Assembly (NCBI RefSeq): GCF_029761935.1
Contig: NZ_CP121699.1
Coordinates: 2,046,001 to 2,110,000, forward strand
DNA length: 64,000 nucleotides
Direction of reading: 5' to 3'
Source of the DNA: Microbacterium testaceum
GTDB taxonomy: Bacteria > Actinomycetota > Actinomycetes > Actinomycetales > Microbacteriaceae
Shown here in pieces: positions 24,787 through 34,312 of the stretch. Position numbers and translations under genes: made by a program. Under the pieces are notes generated by a model that was given only the letters and a program-made list of their open reading frames with translations, made no database searches and was not told the DNA's origin. Position 1 is the stretch's first letter, and every line of letters begins with the position of its first letter.

Positions 24787-25518
24787 GTGATCACCGAGCG
24801 ACACGCCCCCGACCTCCCCGGACGCGCCGTCATCGCGCAGCGATGGAACCGCGCGGTCTTCGTGCATTGGCGCATCGACCCCGCCGAGGTCGCTCCGCTG
24901 CTTCCCCGGGGTACGCGCCCCGACGTGCACGACGGCTCCGCCTGGGTAGGGCTGGTGCCATTCGTACTGAGCGAGTTCCGGTTCCTGCCGCTGCCGCCGG
25001 TGCCCCTGCTGGGCACCTTCACCGAGATCAACGTGCGCACGTACGCCGTCGACGATGAGGGGCGTCAGGGGGTCGTCTTCCGCACGCTCGAGGCCGAGCA
25101 CCTCGCCCCGGTGCTCGCGGCGCAGGCCCTGTTCGGACTCCCCTACCGCTGGGCGCGCGCGGGGGTGCGCACCGACGGCGCGCGGATCGAGTTCCGGTCA
25201 CGGCGCCACGGGGGTCGGCATCCGGGCACTCACGTGCGGGCCACCCTCGGCACCGAGACGGTCGACACCCCGCTGTCGCGCTTCCTCACCGCGCGGTGGG
25301 GCTTCCACGAGCGGCACCTCGGTCGCACGATCTGGGCGGCGAACGCGCACGAGCCATGGCCGCTCGTGAGCGCGGAGCTCGATGCACTCGACGACGACCT
25401 GGTCGCCGACTCCGGCTTCCCCCAACTCGCCGGTCGCACGCCCGACTCCGTGCTGGCGATGCCCGCGGATCACCCGGGCTTCATCACGCGGTTCACGGGG
25501 GCCCACGCGATCGCCTGA
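24787..25518 (+). CDS. DUF2071 (YqjF-type) protein
   Basis: 243 residues from GTG 24787. The family pattern is clear: AQRWNRAVFVHWRIDPAEVAPLLPRG, then AWVGLVPFVLSEFR, TEINVRTYAVDDEGRQGVVFRTLEAEH and a late FLTARWGFHERHLGR. It is related in fold to acetoacetate decarboxylase, but the catalytic lysine of that enzyme is not apparent and no reaction is established. It ends at a shared hairpin with the convergent glycine betaine binding protein gene. Confidence 0.9.
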   Translation: MITERHAPDLPGRAVIAQRWNRAVFVHWRIDPAEVAPLLPRGTRPDVHDGSAWVGLVPFVLSEFRFLPLPPVPLLGTFTEINVRTYAVDDEGRQGVVFRTLEAEHLAPVLAAQALFGLPYRWARAGVRTDGARIEFRSRRHGGRHPGTHVRATLGTETVDTPLSRFLTARWGFHERHLGRTIWAANAHEPWPLVSAELDALDDDLVADSGFPQLAGRTPDSVLAMPADHPGFITRFTGAHAIA

Positions 25519-25524
25519 CACGAC

Positions 25525-25558
25525 GACGCCCCCTCCGCCGCGAAGCGAAGGGGGCGTC
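25525..25558. terminator. Bidirectional hairpin terminator
   Basis: 10-bp perfect arms (GACGCCCCCT / AGGGGGCGTC) with a 14-base loop between two convergent genes ending at 25518 and 25572. Confidence 0.8.
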
Positions 25559-25571
25559 ATCGAGCGGGGCG

Positions 25572-26477
25572 TCAGTCGCGCTGCGTCGAGAACGCCGAGG
25601 GGTTCTTCTCGAGCCAGGCGTCCACGGCCTCGGCCTCGCGGCCCTCGCCGTACTCGTTCACCACGAGGTCCTCGAGCGAGCCGTACTGCTCGTCGTCGAG
25701 CTGGATGCCCTTGATGAGCTCGGCGGCATCCGGGTAGGTCGAGGCGAAGCCGGACGTACCGAGGAAGTGCAGCGCCTCGGGGTCGCCCATCAGACCCTGG
25801 GGGTCTTCGAGATCCTTGACGTCGTAGGTGTCGTTGGCCCAGAACGGACGCCACAGCGTGACGGCGATGTCCTTCTGCGCCGCAATGGCGTTGTCGAGCT
25901 CGGTGAGCATCGCCGCGGTCGACGAGGTGACGAGCTCGAAGTCGCCGTCCAGCCCGTAGCCGGGCATCATGGTCTCCTGCGTCTGCGTGGTGAGACCGGC
26001 GCCCGGCTCGATGCCGTAGATGCGGCCGTCGAAGCGCGCGGCGTTGGCCTTGAGCTCTTCGATGGAGTCGATGTCGACGTAGCTGGGCACCGCGATGGTC
26101 AGCTTGGCGTTGTCGTAGTAGGCGCCGAGGTCTTCGATCTTGTCGCCGTAGCGGTCCATGTACGACTTGTGCGTCAGCTCGGGCCATGCCGAGGGGTAGA
26201 TGTCGACATCGCCCTGGGCGAGGCCCGTGTACAGGGGACCCGCCTCGGTGAGCGTCTGCATCTCGACGTTGTAGCCGAGCTTCTCGAGCTGGTCTTCGAG
26301 GAGGTAGGCCGTGCTGAGGCCGTCCGTCCACGAGGGCAGGAAGCCGAGCGTGATCGTGCCCTTGTCGCCGCCGCCGCCGTTGCCGCCTTCGGCCTGGTTG
26401 CCGCTGGCGCAGCCGGCGAGGGCGAGGGCGCCCACGGCGCCGAGGGCGAGGGCAGAGGTGAGGTGTCGCGTGTTCAT
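25572..26477 (-). CDS. Glycine betaine/proline ABC transporter substrate-binding lipoprotein (ProX/OpuAC type)
   Basis: 301 residues. Signal peptide with lipobox ALAGC, then a Gly/Asn-rich linker. The body is an OpuAC-type fold: TITLGFLPSWTDGLSTAYLLEDQLEKLGY, GLAQGDVDIYPSAWPELTHKSYMDRYG and VTLWRPFWANDTYDVKDLEDP. Tryptophans in PSW, SAWPE and LWRPFW could form the aromatic cage for the quaternary amine. It is encoded 133 bp after the permease gene, separated by a palindrome and its own control region, so it can be expressed at a higher level. Confidence 0.92.
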   Translation of the reverse strand: MNTRHLTSALALGAVGALALAGCASGNQAEGGNGGGGDKGTITLGFLPSWTDGLSTAYLLEDQLEKLGYNVEMQTLTEAGPLYTGLAQGDVDIYPSAWPELTHKSYMDRYGDKIEDLGAYYDNAKLTIAVPSYVDIDSIEELKANAARFDGRIYGIEPGAGLTTQTQETMMPGYGLDGDFELVTSSTAAMLTELDNAIAAQKDIAVTLWRPFWANDTYDVKDLEDPQGLMGDPEALHFLGTSGFASTYPDAAELIKGIQLDDEQYGSLEDLVVNEYGEGREAEAVDAWLEKNPSAFSTQRD

Positions 26478-26526
26478 TGCTGTGTTCTCTTCCTTTTCGT
26501 ATGTGATTCCGTAGGTGCCTTCCCGC

Positions 26527-26585
26527 GTGAGGGGTCGATTCGTGACGCCTGGCGCGAGCCGGAGCGACCGGAAGCGACCCCTCAC
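26527..26585. repeat. Intergenic imperfect palindrome, 11-bp outer arms
   Basis: GTGAGGGGTCG at 26527-26537 pairs exactly with 26575-26585; the inner part pairs only partly. The arm begins with the same GTGAGGGGTC word as the element at 21357. It lies between the binding-protein gene and the permease gene of the betaine transporter and can attenuate read-through. Confidence 0.75.
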
Positions 26586-26610
26586 ACGGACGAGGGAGGG
26601 ATGCCGGGAC

Positions 26611-27615
26611 TCAGTGCCCCGTCGACACCGGCGCTCGACGCGGCGAGGCCTTCTCGCGCTCGGCCTCGCTCGCGGCATCCGACGAAGACGTGTCGGCGTG
26701 CGGCGCAGCGGTGGATCCGGCCGTGACGGCGGTCGCGGAGCGCGCGGCGCGGCGACGCGAGAGCAGGCCCAGCAGCGAACCGCGGTTGTCGGCACGGTTG
26801 CCGAGGGCCGCGGTCAACCGGTCGAGGTAGACCGCGAGCACCACGACGCTCAGACCCGCCTCGACACCCTTGGGCAGGTTGACGGTCGAGATCGACTGCA
26901 CGACCTCCTTGCCCAGGCCGTCCGCCCCGACGATGCCGGCGACGACTGCCATCGACAGCGCGAGCATGATGACCTGATTGACGCCCGCCATGATCGTGGG
27001 CATCGCGAGCGGCAGTTGGATGCCGCGGAGGATCTGACCGGGGGTCGCACCGAACGCGTGTCCGGCCTCGACCGTCTCGGAGTCCACCCCGCGGATGCCG
27101 AGCTCGGTCAGTCGCACACCCGGCGGCAGAGCGAAGATGACGGTCGAGACGACACCGGGAACGACGCCGATCGAGAAGAAGGTGATCGCCGGGATCAGGT
27201 AGACGAACGCCGGCATCGTCTGCATGAAGTCGAGGATCGGCTTCAGGATCGCGCGGACCGTGGGGTTGCGAGCCGACCAGATGCCGAGAGGCACCGAGAT
27301 GGCGACCGCCACGATGGTCGCCACGAGCACCAGGGCGAGAGTCTGCATGGCGGTGACCCACTGGCCCATCGCCAGGATCAACGCGAAGCCGATGACCGTG
27401 CCGAGCGCGAGCTTCCACGAACGCAGCAGCCACGCGAGGGCGGCCGCGACCACGATGACCACGATGATGGGCGCCGCCAGAAGCACGTCGCTGAGCCCAC
27501 CGACGAGAAAACGCACGACCAGGGCGACGACGTCGAACAGGCCCGAGAGGTTGTCGCGGACCCAGTCCACGCCGGCATCCACCCAGGATCCGACCGGAAT
27601 GCGGAAACCATCCAT
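26611..27615 (-). CDS. Glycine betaine/proline ABC transporter permease (ProW/OpuAB type)
   Basis: 334 residues. An N-terminal amphipathic region (IPVGSWVDAGVDWVRDNL) precedes membrane segments from about residue 40 to 250. The ProW family signature is clear: FMQTMPAFVYLIPAITFF, ALPPGVRLTELGIRG and the ATPase contact EAGHAFGATPGQILRGIQLPLAMP. The last 60 residues are a hydrophilic, probably disordered tail. Its ATG overlaps the stop of the ATPase gene by one base. It forms the membrane channel for compatible-solute uptake. Confidence 0.94.
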   Translation of the reverse strand: MDGFRIPVGSWVDAGVDWVRDNLSGLFDVVALVVRFLVGGLSDVLLAAPIIVVIVVAAALAWLLRSWKLALGTVIGFALILAMGQWVTAMQTLALVLVATIVAVAISVPLGIWSARNPTVRAILKPILDFMQTMPAFVYLIPAITFFSIGVVPGVVSTVIFALPPGVRLTELGIRGVDSETVEAGHAFGATPGQILRGIQLPLAMPTIMAGVNQVIMLALSMAVVAGIVGADGLGKEVVQSISTVNLPKGVEAGLSVVVLAVYLDRLTAALGNRADNRGSLLGLLSRRRAARSATAVTAGSTAAPHADTSSSDAASEAEREKASPRRAPVSTGH

Positions 27616-28949
27616 CAGCGCACCCCCTCGGTCTCGGATGCCGAGACCCCGGCATCGGCGGGAGTCCCATCGAGGGCCGCGTCGATCTCTGCGGAGGGAA
27701 GGGGCTGGGGCAGCACGGTGAGCTCCTCGGTCGCGGTGGGGCCGGGGCCGAGAGCCGCGAGCAGGGTCACGCGGGGGATGACCCCGGCGAGGCGCCCGTC
27801 GGCGTCGAGGACGGCGAGGGGAAGGGGCGATTCGACCGACGGCACGAAGAGGTTCATCAGCACGTCGTCGACGCCCACGCTCTGCGGCAGCGGCCTGAGC
27901 GTGCCGAGCAGCGAGTTCTCGCCGGCGCGCACGAGCTTGATGGCATCCCGATCGGTGATGATGCCGAGCGGCTTGCGATCGCGGTCGGTCACGTAGACCG
28001 CGGACATGTAGGCGTCGCGCATCTGACGGAGCGCGGTGCGGGGACCGGCGGAGGCGTCGACGCGGGGACGCGCACGCTCCATGACGTTGCCCGCGGTGAG
28101 CACGCGGGCGCGGTCGACGTCCTGCACGAACTGCTCGACGTAGTCGTTGGCGGGGTCGGTGAGGATGTCCTCGGGTGTGCCGATCTGGACGATGCGACCG
28201 TCGCGCATGACGGCGATGCGGTCGCCGAGGAACATCGCCTCGTTGAGGTCGTGGGTGATGAAGACGATGGTCTTCTTCAGAGTGCGCTGGAGTTCCAGCA
28301 GCTGCTCCTGCATCTCGCGACGGATGAGCGGATCGAGGGCGCTGAACGCCTCGTCCATCAGCAGGATGTCGGTGTCGGCGGCGAGGGCGCGGGCGATGCC
28401 GACGCGCTGCTGCATGCCGCCCGAGAGGGCCGAGGGGAGCTTGTCGCCCCACCCGTCGAGGCCGACGAGTGCGAGGATCTCGTTCGCCTTGGCGAGGCGC
28501 TCGGCCTTGCCGACGCCGCGGAGTTCAAGCGGGTACGCGACGTTCGCCGCGACCGTGCGGTGCGGGAGGAGCGCGAAGTGCTGGAAGACCATCGCGAGGC
28601 GATCGCGGCGCAGGGACCGCAAGCGCGCGGCGCCGACGCCGGTGAGGGCGTCGCCCTTCACCTCGACGGTGCCGGCGGTCGCCTCGTGCAGGCCGTTCAG
28701 CATGCGGATGATGGTGGACTTGCCCGAGCCGGAGAGGCCCATGATGACGAAGATCTCGCCGGGCTGGACGTCGAAGCTGGCATCGATGACGGCGGCGGTT
28801 CCGTCGTCGGCCACGTCTTCGCGTCGGGCACCGGAGCGGAGCTTGTCGACGGCGGCCTGAGGGGCTCGACCGAAGACCTTGAACAGGTTCTTGGCGGAGA
28901 GAGCGGGCGCCGCGGTTGCGGGCGGCGCGGAGGCAGGCGGATGGGTCAC
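27615..28949 (-). CDS. Glycine betaine/proline ABC transporter ATPase with CBS domains (ProV/OpuAA type)
   Basis: 444 residues from GTG 28949, which has GAGG 8 bases upstream; the earlier GTG 28958 does not. The ATPase part has Walker A GLSGSGKST, signature LSGGMQQR and Walker B ILLMDEAFSALD with the switch THDLNEA. The start SAKNLFKVFGRAP is typical of ProV. A tandem CBS module (about 285-400: MRDAYMSAVYVTDRDRKPLGIITDRDAI) senses ionic strength or nucleotides in OpuA. An Ala/Pro-rich tail follows. It is the first gene of the transporter operon. Confidence 0.95.
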   Translation of the reverse strand: MTHPPASAPPATAAPALSAKNLFKVFGRAPQAAVDKLRSGARREDVADDGTAAVIDASFDVQPGEIFVIMGLSGSGKSTIIRMLNGLHEATAGTVEVKGDALTGVGAARLRSLRRDRLAMVFQHFALLPHRTVAANVAYPLELRGVGKAERLAKANEILALVGLDGWGDKLPSALSGGMQQRVGIARALAADTDILLMDEAFSALDPLIRREMQEQLLELQRTLKKTIVFITHDLNEAMFLGDRIAVMRDGRIVQIGTPEDILTDPANDYVEQFVQDVDRARVLTAGNVMERARPRVDASAGPRTALRQMRDAYMSAVYVTDRDRKPLGIITDRDAIKLVRAGENSLLGTLRPLPQSVGVDDVLMNLFVPSVESPLPLAVLDADGRLAGVIPRVTLLAALGPGPTATEELTVLPQPLPSAEIDAALDGTPADAGVSASETEGVR

Positions 28950-29336
28950 TGTGTGCACCTCGGCGGCCTTCGGGTGGCCGCAGCGGTCACGCCCGGGTGG
29001 CAGCCGTCGGCGCTCTCCGGGGGTGGAGCGCGTCAGCGACGGATATCGGATCCGGCGCTCAGGCCGCCGACCGTACGCTCACCGGGTCGACTCCCCCGAG
29101 TCGTCACCGGCGACCGCGGACTGGTCGGGTGGGCGGCCCGAGAACGGGCCTCCACAAACGTTTCACGCTGATGGAATCCCTGGCAAATCGCCCACGGCCT
29201 TGCGATCCCGGATGCCGTGTGTCACGCGTGCGCGTGTGGATGAGGTGCCCGCGCAGCCGTCTCCGACCACATCGCCGATGTCAGCCCGGGCGTGTCGCCG
29301 ACCCCCTGCGCGGGAACGGGACGGTGTGGCGACGCC
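28950..29336. other. Gene-free region upstream of the betaine transporter
   Basis: 387 bp with no convincing coding sequence; both strands have only short frames without codon bias. It must hold the transporter promoter. A small palindrome AAACGTTT flanked by CAC/CAC lies at 29156-29163 and could be a regulator site. No terminator for the convergent-side chorismate mutase gene was found. Confidence 0.5.
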
Positions 29337-29642
29337 TCAGTCGACGGCGGGTTGCGCCGCGGCGGAGCGGTGGTGACGGATGACCTCGGCCACGACGAAG
29401 TTGAACCACTTCTCCGCGAAGGCCGGATCGAGGTCGGCCTGCTCGGCGAGCTGCATGAGCCGGGCGATCTGCTGTTCCTCACGAGAGGGGTCGGATGCCG
29501 GCATCCCGTGCTTCGCCTTGAGCACGCCCACCTGCTTGGTGCAGCGGAAACGTTCCGCCAGCAGGAAGATCAGGGCGGCGTCGATGTTGTCGATGCTGCC
29601 GCGGAGCCCCTGCAGAATCGTCGAAGGATCGGCCTCGGTCAT
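29337..29642 (-). CDS. Chorismate mutase (AroQ type)
   Basis: 101 residues, a stand-alone AroQ-class all-helical chorismate mutase: LRGSIDNIDAALIFLLAERFRCTKQVGVLKAKHGMPASDPSREEQQIARL, with the active-site Arg, Lys and the SREEQ segment in register. It converts chorismate to prephenate for Phe/Tyr synthesis. ATG 29642 has GAGGAGG 4 to 5 bases upstream. It is divergent from the AI-2E family permease gene and has no aromatic-pathway neighbours. Confidence 0.92.
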   Translation of the reverse strand: MTEADPSTILQGLRGSIDNIDAALIFLLAERFRCTKQVGVLKAKHGMPASDPSREEQQIARLMQLAEQADLDPAFAEKWFNFVVAEVIRHHRSAAAQPAVD

Positions 29643-29710
29643 GTGTCCTCCTCAATCGCTCCGACCCTACCGGTCGGCGCCGACGCCCGAGCACGACTCT
29701 CAGCGAGTCC

Positions 29711-29716
29711 TACAGT
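29711..29716 (+). promoter_or_regulatory. -10 box (leaderless type) of the AI-2E family permease gene
   Basis: TACAGT, 6 bases before ATG 29723; no ribosome binding site between. Confidence 0.5.
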
Positions 29717-29722
29717 GTGAGC

Positions 29723-30847
29723 ATGAGCCGATCCACGCGCCCCGACCCGACCGCCGAAGGCGCAGACGCCGGGGCCACCACCTCGCGCGACAAGCCGGTC
29801 TGGTCCGCCCTGGCCCGCCCGTATGCGGCCGGGTTCTTCCTCACCCTGGGCGGACTCACGGCGATCCTGCTCGCGCTGGCTCTGTCGAACCTCTCGACGG
29901 TGCTCATCTACATCGCCATCGCGCTGTTCATCGCTCTGGCCCTCGACCCCCTCGTGCGTCTGCTCGTGCGCCGTGGGCTCTCGCGCGCATGGGCGATCGT
30001 GATCGTGTTCGGTGGGCTCGCCGTGATCCTCGCTGGCGCCCTGTGGCTGCTCATCCCTCCGGTCGTCCGCCAGGTCGAGCAGTTCGTCGGCGACATCCCG
30101 ACCTTCGTCAACGACCTCATCGACAGCGAGGCCGTGCGCTGGGTCGAGACGAACTTCGGCGACAGCCTCGGCGACGTGCTGAAAGAGGTGCAGGGCTTCG
30201 TCACCAACCCCGCCAACATCGCCGCGATCGGCGGCGGGCTGCTCCAGGTCGGAATCAACATCGGCACCTTCATCTCGGGTGCGATCATCGTGCTCGTCCT
30301 GAGCTTGTACTTCTTGGCATCCCTGCCGAAGATGAAGAACTCGCTCGTGCGCCTCACCCCGGCCCGCAGCCGCGAGACCGTCGCCGACATGACGGGCCAG
30401 ATCACCGACTCCGTCGGCGGCTACCTCGCGGGGATGGTCGTGCTGGCCCTCTGCAACGCGGTCTTCGCGTTCATCGTGCTGACCATCCTGCAGCAGCCGT
30501 TCGCCGCCCTACTCGCCGCGCTCGCGTTCGGCATCACCCTCATCCCGCTCGTCGGGTCCGTGCTGTTCTGGGCGACCGCGACGGTCTTCACACTCATCGT
30601 CAGCCCGAGCGCCGGCCTGATCTTCGCGATCGTCTACCTCGTCTACATGCAGATCGAGGCATACATCCTCACGCCCCGGGTGATGAACCGCACAATCTCG
30701 GTCCCCGGCGCTCTCGTCGTCATCGGCGCGCTGGTCGGCGGCACGCTCCTGGGCCTTCTCGGAGCGCTCGTGGCGATCCCCGTGACCGCCTCGGTGCTGC
30801 TGATCATCAAGCAGATCGTGATCCCGCGGCAGGATGCCAAGAAGTAG
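29723..30847 (+). CDS. AI-2E family (PerM-type) membrane transporter
   Basis: 374 residues. About 35 hydrophilic residues are followed by eight predicted membrane segments, with the family's large loop between the third and fourth (VRQVEQFVGDIPTFVNDLI ... GDVLKEVQGFVTN). The late block FGITLIPLVGSVLFWATATVFTL and YLVYMQIEAYILTPRVMNR is diagnostic of the TqsA/PerM/UPF0118 family. Members are reported exporters or Na+/H+ antiporters; substrate unknown here. The ATG at 29723 fits the -10 box; a GTG two codons earlier would put the start inside the -10 spacing. Confidence 0.92.
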   Translation: MSRSTRPDPTAEGADAGATTSRDKPVWSALARPYAAGFFLTLGGLTAILLALALSNLSTVLIYIAIALFIALALDPLVRLLVRRGLSRAWAIVIVFGGLAVILAGALWLLIPPVVRQVEQFVGDIPTFVNDLIDSEAVRWVETNFGDSLGDVLKEVQGFVTNPANIAAIGGGLLQVGINIGTFISGAIIVLVLSLYFLASLPKMKNSLVRLTPARSRETVADMTGQITDSVGGYLAGMVVLALCNAVFAFIVLTILQQPFAALLAALAFGITLIPLVGSVLFWATATVFTLIVSPSAGLIFAIVYLVYMQIEAYILTPRVMNRTISVPGALVVIGALVGGTLLGLLGALVAIPVTASVLLIIKQIVIPRQDAKK

Positions 30848-30860
30848 GGCCCGAGGCGGT

Positions 30861-32063
30861 TCAGCGCATCGGCAGCAGGCGCGTCGGAGACGGAGACGGG
30901 GTGCGGTGGCGCACCTTGCCGGGGATGCCGGTGCGGCCATCGAGCGGCAGAGAGACGATCTCGTGCGCCAGCTGACCCGCGACGAGCAGGGTGTCGTCGA
31001 CGACGACGTGATGTCGCGGCCAACGGGTGCCCGTCTCGGCGAGAGCGAGCAGCTGCAGCTCTTCACCGTGCCCGCGCACCGAGAGCACGCCCACGGTGTC
31101 GCTGCCGCGCACGCCGGCGTACAGCGTCGACCCGTCGCGACTGCTCGACAGCTCGGCGGCGGTGTCGGTGTCGAGGGTGCCGAGCAGCGGCTGACCCGAG
31201 ACGAGGTGCCACCGTCCCGCGCGGTCGGGCGCGAGGACGAAGACCTCGCAGCTCAGCTCGGTCATGACGTAGAGATGACCCGAGGGATGCCACAGACCGT
31301 GGCGCGGTCCGCTGCCCTTGGGGAGGGCGACCTCTTGCGCGAGCCGCAGCCCGCCCTCGTGCGTGCGCCAGAACCGCACGAGGTCGAAGCCCATGTCGGT
31401 CGTCGCGATCAGGCCGCCGGGCAGGAACACCGCCTGGTGAGCACGCGACACGCGGGCTCCCGCGACGGCCTCTTCCGACTCGGCGTCGGTGACGGGGACA
31501 TCGTCGTACGCGGGCACGAGGTGGGAGTACTCCTCCCCGGCTGCGTCGCGAAGAGCCCGTGCCGCGGCGGCCAGGTCGGGCACCACCGCGCCCGAGACTC
31601 GGGCGCCGGTCGAGACGGTGCCCTCGTCCGAGGCCGCCCCGTACGGGTCCGCGGCCTCGGCGGCGACGACTGGGCGCGACGGCCGACCCTGGGCGTCGAG
31701 CGCGATGCGGACGATCCGGCCGTCCCCCCAGCAGCTCGCCACGAGGAACGAGGCGTCGGACGCGACCGCGATGTGGCAGACGGCACCACCCGCCTCGACG
31801 GGCGGTGCGAGAGGTGTCAGGCGGGTCTCGGCGGTCCGTCGGAACGCCTGCACCGTCCCGTCGAACTCGACAGCGGCGTAGACGATGTCGTCGTTCGACG
31901 GGTGCGCGGCCACCCACGAGGCGGAGCCCGGCACGGCGGCGGCGGTCGCGACCATGCCGAGGGGGCCGCCGGCCCCGAGTGAGTCGGGCTCGCCCGCCTG
32001 CAGGATGCCGATGCCCTCGGCCGCCCCGGTGTCGGGGGCGTAGGCGCCGACCCAGAAACGCAT
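30861..32063 (-). CDS. Lactonase family beta-propeller protein
   Basis: 400 residues. It resembles the seven-bladed lactonase/6-phosphogluconolactonase (Pgl-like) family: an N-terminal [51 protein letters not shown] and HQAVFLPGG, GPRHGLWHPSGHLYVMTEL and LYAGVRGSDTVGVLSV. A hydrophilic insertion (about 150-195) replaces a loop. Cytoplasmic; the exact sugar lactone cannot be told. Its start codon is adjacent to the purA stop, so it probably is read as the second gene of a purA transcript. Confidence 0.85.
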   Translation of the reverse strand: MRFWVGAYAPDTGAAEGIGILQAGEPDSLGAGGPLGMVATAAAVPGSASWVAAHPSNDDIVYAAVEFDGTVQAFRRTAETRLTPLAPPVEAGGAVCHIAVASDASFLVASCWGDGRIVRIALDAQGRPSRPVVAAEAADPYGAASDEGTVSTGARVSGAVVPDLAAAARALRDAAGEEYSHLVPAYDDVPVTDAESEEAVAGARVSRAHQAVFLPGGLIATTDMGFDLVRFWRTHEGGLRLAQEVALPKGSGPRHGLWHPSGHLYVMTELSCEVFVLAPDRAGRWHLVSGQPLLGTLDTDTAAELSSSRDGSTLYAGVRGSDTVGVLSVRGHGEELQLLALAETGTRWPRHHVVVDDTLLVAGQLAHEIVSLPLDGRTGIPGKVRHRTPSPSPTRLLPMR

Positions 32064-33349
32064 CAGTCGATCAGGTCGTGGCGCACGATCACCTGATCGC
32101 GGGCCGGGCCCACGCCGATGACCGAGATCCGCGTGCCACTCATCTTCTCGAGCGCGAGCACGTAATCCTGTGCGTTCTGGGGCAGGTCCTCGAAGGTCCG
32201 CGCGGTCGAGATGTCCTCGCTCCAGCCCGGGTAGTACTCGAGGATCGGCTTCGCGTGGTGGAAGTCCGTCTGGTTGACGGGCAGGTCGTCGAAGCGCTCA
32301 CCGTCGACGTCGTAGGCGACGCAGACGGGGATCTGCTCGAGCCCGCCGAGGATGTCGAGCTTGGTCAGCACGAGGTCGGTGATGCCGTTGATCCGCGTCG
32401 CGTAGCGCGTGATGGGCGCGTCGTACCAGCCGACGCGACGGGGGCGTCCGGTGGTCGTGCCGAACTCGAAGCCGCGCGAGCGCAGCCAATCGCCGCTCTC
32501 GTCGAACAGCTCGGTCGGGAAGGGACCGGAGCCGACGCGCGTCGTGTACGCCTTGACGATGCCGACGATGCGGTCGAGACGGTTGGGACCGACGCCCGAA
32601 CCCGTCGAGGCGCCGCCGGCCGTCGCCGACGACGACGTCACGAACGGGTAGGTGCCGTGGTCGACGTCGAGCATGGTGGCCTGGCCGCCCTCGAAGACGA
32701 CGACGTCGCCGGCCTCGAGCGCGTCGTTCAGCAGGAGCGAGGTGTCGGCGACCATCGGGCGCACGCGCTCGGCGTACGAGAGCAGGTCGTCGACGATCTC
32801 GTCGGCCGTGATGGAGCGGCGGTTGAAGATCTTCACCAGCAGGTGGTTCTTCTGGTCGAGGGCACCCTCGACCTTCTGACGCAGGATGTTCTCGTCGAAG
32901 AGGTCCTGCACGCGGATGCCGACGCGGTTGATCTTGTCGGCGTAGGCCGGGCCGATGCCGCGACCGGTGGTGCCGATCATGCGCTTTCCGAGGAAGCGCT
33001 CGGTGACCTTGTCGAGCGTGCGGTGGTACTGCGTGATGATGTGCGCGTTGGCGCTGATCTTGAGGCGGCTCGTGTCGAGGCCACGCGCGTTGAGGGCCTC
33101 GAGCTCGTTGAAGAGCACCTCGAGGTCGACCACGACGCCGTTGCCGATCACGGGGGTGACCCCCGGAGACAGGATGCCGCTGGGCAGCAGGTGCAGCGCG
33201 TACTTCTCGTCGCCGATGACGACGGTGTGCCCGGCGTTGTTGCCGCCGTTGAACTTCACCACCCAGTCGGTGCGCTCACCGAGCAAGTCGGTGGCCTTGC
33301 CCTTGCCTTCGTCGCCCCACTGGACGCCGACGATCACGATTCCGGGCAT
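32063..33349 (-). CDS. purA: Adenylosuccinate synthetase PurA
   Basis: 428 residues from ATG 33349 (GAGGAG 5 bases before it). It has the GTP loop [11 protein letters not shown] at the N-terminus, [26 protein letters not shown], the [22 protein letters not shown] block and [11 protein letters not shown] at the end. It joins IMP and aspartate with GTP hydrolysis to make adenylosuccinate in AMP synthesis. A -10 like TAGGAT on the minus strand lies about 40 bases upstream. A lactonase-like gene overlaps its end by one base. Confidence 0.97.
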   Translation of the reverse strand: MPGIVIVGVQWGDEGKGKATDLLGERTDWVVKFNGGNNAGHTVVIGDEKYALHLLPSGILSPGVTPVIGNGVVVDLEVLFNELEALNARGLDTSRLKISANAHIITQYHRTLDKVTERFLGKRMIGTTGRGIGPAYADKINRVGIRVQDLFDENILRQKVEGALDQKNHLLVKIFNRRSITADEIVDDLLSYAERVRPMVADTSLLLNDALEAGDVVVFEGGQATMLDVDHGTYPFVTSSSATAGGASTGSGVGPNRLDRIVGIVKAYTTRVGSGPFPTELFDESGDWLRSRGFEFGTTTGRPRRVGWYDAPITRYATRINGITDLVLTKLDILGGLEQIPVCVAYDVDGERFDDLPVNQTDFHHAKPILEYYPGWSEDISTARTFEDLPQNAQDYVLALEKMSGTRISVIGVGPARDQVIVRHDLID

Positions 33350-33395
33350 GTGCGCTCCTCGCGTCTGATTCCGGCGGTACACCCCATCCTATCGA

Positions 33396-33415
33396 GCGGG
33401 CCCGATACGGCCCGC
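33396..33415 (-). terminator. Short hairpin between an unknown gene and purA
   Basis: 7-bp perfect arms (GCGGGCC / GGCCCGC) with a 6-base loop, 8 bases after the stop at 33423 and upstream of the purA promoter. Confidence 0.55.
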
Positions 33416-33422
33416 GCGCGCC

Positions 33423-34208
33423 TTATGCGCCGAAGGTGCTCGTGATGTCGTGCCAGGCGATCGACGCCGGGACGGTCGCGCCCCGCGCCGATGCCAGCAC
33501 CAGGGTCACGGCATCCGGAGCCGACAGGACCTCGTTCGGCAGGACGCGGAACGAGCGCGTCGCGCCCGGGAGATCGACGAGGTGGCCCGCGGTGCTGGCC
33601 GAGGTGGCGGCGACCGTGTGCCGAAACCCGGGCGGGGTGGCTGCCGGCGTGCGCCTCTCCACGGTGAGACCGTCGCGCCCACCCGCGTACTGGACGTAGT
33701 CGTCCTCGCCGAGGGTGAGGATCGCGAATGCAGGCCCGCGGTGGTCGGCGATCCAATCGACCGACGCCGCCAGCAGCGCGGGGCTCGGATCGGCATGGGT
33801 TCCCCCGTTCTCGACCGTCAGGCTCGCTCCCACCAGGGGGGTGGGATCGACCTGACGCGCGGGATCCGGACGCCAGAGCATTCCGTCCGTCACGCTGACG
33901 TCCTCGAAGCCCCATCCGTGCTCCGTGGCAAGACGGTGGACGACGGCGGTGAGGTCTTCGGCCTCGTACCACGGCGCGGAGAGGGACAGGAGCGCACCCT
34001 CGGGTGCGTAGTCGGCGAAGTGCTCCCCCTCCGTCAGGGTGTCAGGGGCCTCGGACAGGGGCCGGTAGAACTGCTGCAGGGCACCGACGGCCCGGGTGAT
34101 GAGCGCGCTGGGCTGCTCGTCGCGGGCGGGTCCAGCGAGCCATGCCCGCAGCGCCTCTCGTCCGATGGGGGCGGCGGCGGGGTCGAACACGTGGATGTCG
34201 TAGCTCAC
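33423..34208 (-). CDS. Hypothetical protein (MSYDIHVFD-type N-terminus)
   Basis: 261 residues, soluble, acidic, with codon bias like its neighbours. Two halves are visible. The first 125 residues begin MSYDIHVFDPAAAPIGREALRAWLAG, a start shared by a group of uncharacterised actinobacterial proteins. The second half (from about 130) has DPSPALLAASVDWIADHRGPAFAILTLGEDDYVQYAGG and ends WHDITSTFGA, reminiscent of immunity-type domains, but I cannot assign a family. It stands alone, divergent from the Pr6Pr gene, with a hairpin after it. Confidence 0.8.
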   Translation of the reverse strand: MSYDIHVFDPAAAPIGREALRAWLAGPARDEQPSALITRAVGALQQFYRPLSEAPDTLTEGEHFADYAPEGALLSLSAPWYEAEDLTAVVHRLATEHGWGFEDVSVTDGMLWRPDPARQVDPTPLVGASLTVENGGTHADPSPALLAASVDWIADHRGPAFAILTLGEDDYVQYAGGRDGLTVERRTPAATPPGFRHTVAATSASTAGHLVDLPGATRSFRVLPNEVLSAPDAVTLVLASARGATVPASIAWHDITSTFGA

Positions 34209-34300
34209 GGCGGACTCCTGGGTCGGGGTGCGACCACCCTAACGGCCCGCTCGCACGAGCCCGCCCGCCGCAACCCCTGCCCCCTCGTGCGGCCACTCAC

Positions 34301-34306
34301 TAGCCT
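34301..34306 (+). promoter_or_regulatory. -10 box (leaderless type) of the Pr6Pr gene
   Basis: TAGCCT, 6 bases before ATG 34313. Confidence 0.5.
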
Positions 34307-34312
34307 GGGGCG